DNA from: Thauera sp. UBA6194
GTDB taxonomy: Bacteria > Pseudomonadota > Gammaproteobacteria > Burkholderiales > Rhodocyclaceae
NCBI GenBank assembly: GCA_002422685.1
Contig: DITC01000045.1
Span: 1 to 41,014 of the forward strand
DNA: 41,014 nt
Reading direction: 5' to 3'
Below the pieces are notes generated by a model that saw only the letters and a list, made by a program, of their open reading frames with translations, ran no database searches and had not been told where the DNA came from. Every line of letters begins with the position of its first letter. Position 1 is the first letter of the stretch. Made by a program: the position numbers and the translations under genes. Positions 38,517-41,014 of this stretch are shown here, piece after piece.

Positions 38517-41014
38517 ATGGCCCGTTTCTTCATCGACCGACCCATCTTCGCGTGGGTCATCGCCATCGTCATCATGCTGGCGGGCGCGCTGTCCATCCAG
38601 CAGCTGCCGGTGTCCCAGTACCCGTCGATCGCGCCGCCCGCGATCGTCATCAACGCCAAGTACCCCGGCGCCTCCGCCAAGGCGGTGGAAGACTCGGTGA
38701 CGCAGATCATCGAGCAGAAGCTCACCGGCCTCGACGGCCTGCTGTACATGAAGTCGACCAGCGACGCCTACGGCAACGCATCGACCACGCTGACCTTCTC
38801 CGCCGACACCGACCCCGACATCGCCCAGGTGCAGGTGCAGAACAAGATGCAGACCGCGCTGCCGCTGTTGCCGCAGGCGGTGCAGCAGCAGGGGGTGACG
38901 GTCGCCAAGTCGGCGATGAACTTCCTGATGGTGGTCGGCTTCGTGTCCGCGGACAACTCGATGACCGGCACCGACCTGTCCGACTTCCTGGTGTCCTCGG
39001 TGCAGGACCCGTTGTCGCGCGTCGATGGCGTGGGCGAGGTGCAGGTGTTCGGCGCGCAGTACGCGATGCGCGTGTGGATGGACCCGGCCAAGCTCACCAA
39101 CTACCGCCTCACCCCGGGTGACGTGCGCACGGCGCTGATGGCGCAGAACACCCAGGTCTCGGCCGGCCAGCTCGGCGGCACGCCGGCGCTGCCCGGCCAG
39201 GGCTTCACCGCCACCATCACCGCCCAGAGCCGTCTGCAGACCGTGCAGGAGTTCGAGGACATCCTGCTGCGCAGCAGCACGCAGGGTGGCGAGGTGCGCC
39301 TGAAAGACGTCGCGCGCATCGAGATCGGCGCCGAGAACTACGGCACCGTCGCCCGCTTCAACGGCCAGCCGGCCGCGGGTGTCGGCGTGCGCCTGGCCTC
39401 GGGCGCCAACGCGCTCGACACCGCCACCGCGGTGCGCGCCAGGCTCGACGAGATGAAGCGCTACTTCCCCGAAGGCGTGGAGTACGTGGTGCCCTACGAC
39501 ACCACGCCCTTCGTCAAGATCTCGATCGAGTCGGTGGTGATGACGCTGATCGAGGCGGTGGTGCTCGTCTTCCTGGTGATGTACCTGTTCCTGCAGAACT
39601 TCCGCGCCACCCTGATCCCCACCATGGCGATCCCGGTGGTGCTGCTCGGCACCTTCGGCCTGATGGCCGCCTTCGGCTTCTCGATCAACACGCTGACCAT
39701 GTTCGGCATGGTGCTGGCGATCGGCCTGCTGGTGGATGACGCCATCGTGGTGGTCGAGAACGTCGAGCGCGTGATGACCGAGGAGGGCCTGCCGCCCAAG
39801 GAAGCGACCAAGCGCTCGATGGATCAGATCACCAGCGCGCTGATCGGCATCGGCCTGGTGCTGTCGGCGGTGTTCGTGCCGATGGCCTTCTTCGGCGGCT
39901 CGACCGGCGTCATCTACCGCCAGTTCTCGATCACCATCGTGTCGGCCATGGCGCTGTCGGTGCTGGTGGCCATCGTGTTCACCCCGGCCCTGTGCGCGAG
40001 CATCCTGAAGCCGGTGGAAAAGGGCCACGAGCACGGCGAAGGCGGCCTGTTCGGCAAGTTCTTCCACTGGTTCAACGTCAGGTTCGAGCGCAGCACCCGC
40101 AGCTACGAGTCGGCGGTGGGCGGCATCCTCAAGCGCAGCCTGCGCTTCCTCGCCATCTACCTCGCCATCGTCGCCGTGCTCGGCCTGCTCTTCGTGCGCA
40201 TGCCGACCTCCTTCCTGCCCGAGGAAGACCAGGGCGTGATGTTCAACCAGATCGCGCTGCCTGCCGGCGCCACCCAGGAGCGCACGCTCGAGGTGCTGGA
40301 GAAGGTCGAGAAGCACTTCCTCGAGAACGAGAAGGACACCGTGCGCGCGATCTTCACCGTCGCCGGCTTCAGCTTCGGCGGCAGCGGCCAGCACATGGGC
40401 ATCGGCTTCGTGAACCTGAAGCACTGGGACGAGCGCACGGCCCCCGGCCAGGACGTCAAGTCGATCGCCGGGCGTGCGATGGGCGCGTTCTCGCAGATCC
40501 GCGAGGCCATGGTGTTCGCCTTCGTGCCGCCGGCGGTGATCGAGCTCGGCACCTCGGGTGGCTTCACCGTGCAGATGCAGGACCGCTCCGGCCTCGGCCA
40601 CGAGGCCCTGCTGGCCGCGCGCAACCAGTTCCTCGGCATGGCGGCGCAGGACAAGCGCCTGGTCGGCGTGCGCCCCAACGGCCAGGAGGACATGCCGGAA
40701 CTCAAGCTCGACATCGACCACGCCAAGGCCGGCGCGCTCGGGCTGTCGATCGCCGACATCAACGACACCTTGTCCACCGCCTGGGGCGGCAGCTACATCA
40801 ACGACTTCCTCGACCGCGGCCGCATCAAGAAGGTGTATCTGCAGGGCGATGCGCCCGCGCGCATGACGCCCGAGGACCTCGACAAGTGGTACGTGCGCAA
40901 CAAGGCCGGCGACATGGTGCCGTTCTCGGCCTTCGCCACCGCGCACTGGACCTACGGCTCGCCGCGCCTGGAGCGCTTCAACGGCCAGCCGTCGATGGAG
41001 ATCCTCGGCCAGTC
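38517..41014 (+). CDS. RND multidrug efflux transporter (AcrB/HAE1 family), 3' end outside window
   Basis: The visible 832 residues match AcrB-type pumps. The start is MARFFIDRPIFAWVIAIVIM. The periplasmic docking and porter parts include GASAKAVEDSVTQIIEQKLT and SVQDPLSRVDGVGEVQVFGA. The proton-relay pair Asp407-Asp408 is in GLLVDDAIVVVENVERVM, exactly the AcrB numbering. Motif QFSITIVSAMALSVLVAIVF follows. A full pump is about 1040-1060 aa, so about 220 residues are missing to the right. It forms a tripartite drug efflux system with the upstream adaptor. The TetR regulator is the probable repressor. Confidence 0.96.
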   Translation, partial: MARFFIDRPIFAWVIAIVIMLAGALSIQQLPVSQYPSIAPPAIVINAKYPGASAKAVEDSVTQIIEQKLTGLDGLLYMKSTSDAYGNASTTLTFSADTDPDIAQVQVQNKMQTALPLLPQAVQQQGVTVAKSAMNFLMVVGFVSADNSMTGTDLSDFLVSSVQDPLSRVDGVGEVQVFGAQYAMRVWMDPAKLTNYRLTPGDVRTALMAQNTQVSAGQLGGTPALPGQGFTATITAQSRLQTVQEFEDILLRSSTQGGEVRLKDVARIEIGAENYGTVARFNGQPAAGVGVRLASGANALDTATAVRARLDEMKRYFPEGVEYVVPYDTTPFVKISIESVVMTLIEAVVLVFLVMYLFLQNFRATLIPTMAIPVVLLGTFGLMAAFGFSINTLTMFGMVLAIGLLVDDAIVVVENVERVMTEEGLPPKEATKRSMDQITSALIGIGLVLSAVFVPMAFFGGSTGVIYRQFSITIVSAMALSVLVAIVFTPALCASILKPVEKGHEHGEGGLFGKFFHWFNVRFERSTRSYESAVGGILKRSLRFLAIYLAIVAVLGLLFVRMPTSFLPEEDQGVMFNQIALPAGATQERTLEVLEKVEKHFLENEKDTVRAIFTVAGFSFGGSGQHMGIGFVNLKHWDERTAPGQDVKSIAGRAMGAFSQIREAMVFAFVPPAVIELGTSGGFTVQMQDRSGLGHEALLAARNQFLGMAAQDKRLVGVRPNGQEDMPELKLDIDHAKAGALGLSIADINDTLSTAWGGSYINDFLDRGRIKKVYLQGDAPARMTPEDLDKWYVRNKAGDMVPFSAFATAHWTYGSPRLERFNGQPSMEILGQ

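Noticed and set aside
37965..40946. A 993-codon open frame on the minus strand
   Set aside because: It lies antisense to the adaptor and RND pump genes, is rich in His, Arg, Glu and Ala in the way of GC-rich shadow frames, and shows no domain.

Overview
This is a GC-rich chromosomal segment. The gene families and codon bias suggest a betaproteobacterium, most likely of the Thauera/Azoarcus (Rhodocyclales) type. That placement is an inference from content, not the result of a search. The window opens inside sbcC and closes inside an RND efflux pump gene. I saw no tRNA, rRNA or CRISPR array.

Region 1 (1-2629) is the 3' part of sbcC. Region 2 (2670-10875, minus strand) is a tightly overlapping DNA-modification/defence operon. 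In transcription order it holds a protein with a type I restriction HsdR-like N-terminal domain, the C-terminal stub of an HsdS specificity subunit, RhuM, a 64-aa protein, a 210-aa protein, a DndD-like SMC ATPase, and a DndE-like domain fused to a HerA-type ATPase. There is no DndA or DndC, so this looks like a hybrid of Dnd-type ATPases with type I methylation machinery rather than a phosphorothioation system. Two ISAs1-family elements, one intact (8374-9640) and one truncated (9641-10099), sit where the methylase and most of hsdS should be. The intact element has 15-bp perfect inverted repeats but no target duplication, which implies an IS-associated deletion. The cassette as it stands is very probably broken.

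Region 3 (11332-13117) is a three-lipoprotein operon (CsgG/HfaB family, DUF4810, DUF799/GNA1162). Region 4 (13132-24139) mixes housekeeping genes with several toxin-antitoxin modules. The modules are a decayed ParDE remnant, VapBC, an intact ParDE, an orphan Phd/YefM antitoxin with a broken PIN toxin, and a second ParDE. Around them lie glutathione-dependent formaldehyde oxidation (S-formylglutathione hydrolase and class III alcohol dehydrogenase with a divergent LysR regulator), an OsmC-YcaO fusion, a 487-aa repeat protein of unknown function, and dinD.

Region 5 (24251-33123) holds a PepSY protein with a ferric-reductase-like flavocytochrome, rlmA with a cupin, a kinase/ATPase fusion, a YdjM-family membrane protein, a membrane-anchored thioredoxin-like protein, a TumE-TumA toxin-antitoxin pair and an alpha/beta hydrolase. 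Region 6 (33312-36396) is a TRAP transporter (dctP, dctQ, dctM). Region 7 (36490-41014) is a TetR regulator divergent from an AcrAB-type RND efflux operon.

Two kinds of dispersed palindromic repeat are present. One is a REP/BIME-like sequence (GTGGGAGCGGGCTTGCCC core). It forms an inverted pair between dctP and dctQ and also lies in frame inside the thioredoxin-like gene after four diverged 15-bp units. The other is a long palindrome containing GGGGTCAGACTC. It occurs after the hydrolase, where it supplies the stop codon, and again between dctM and tetR.
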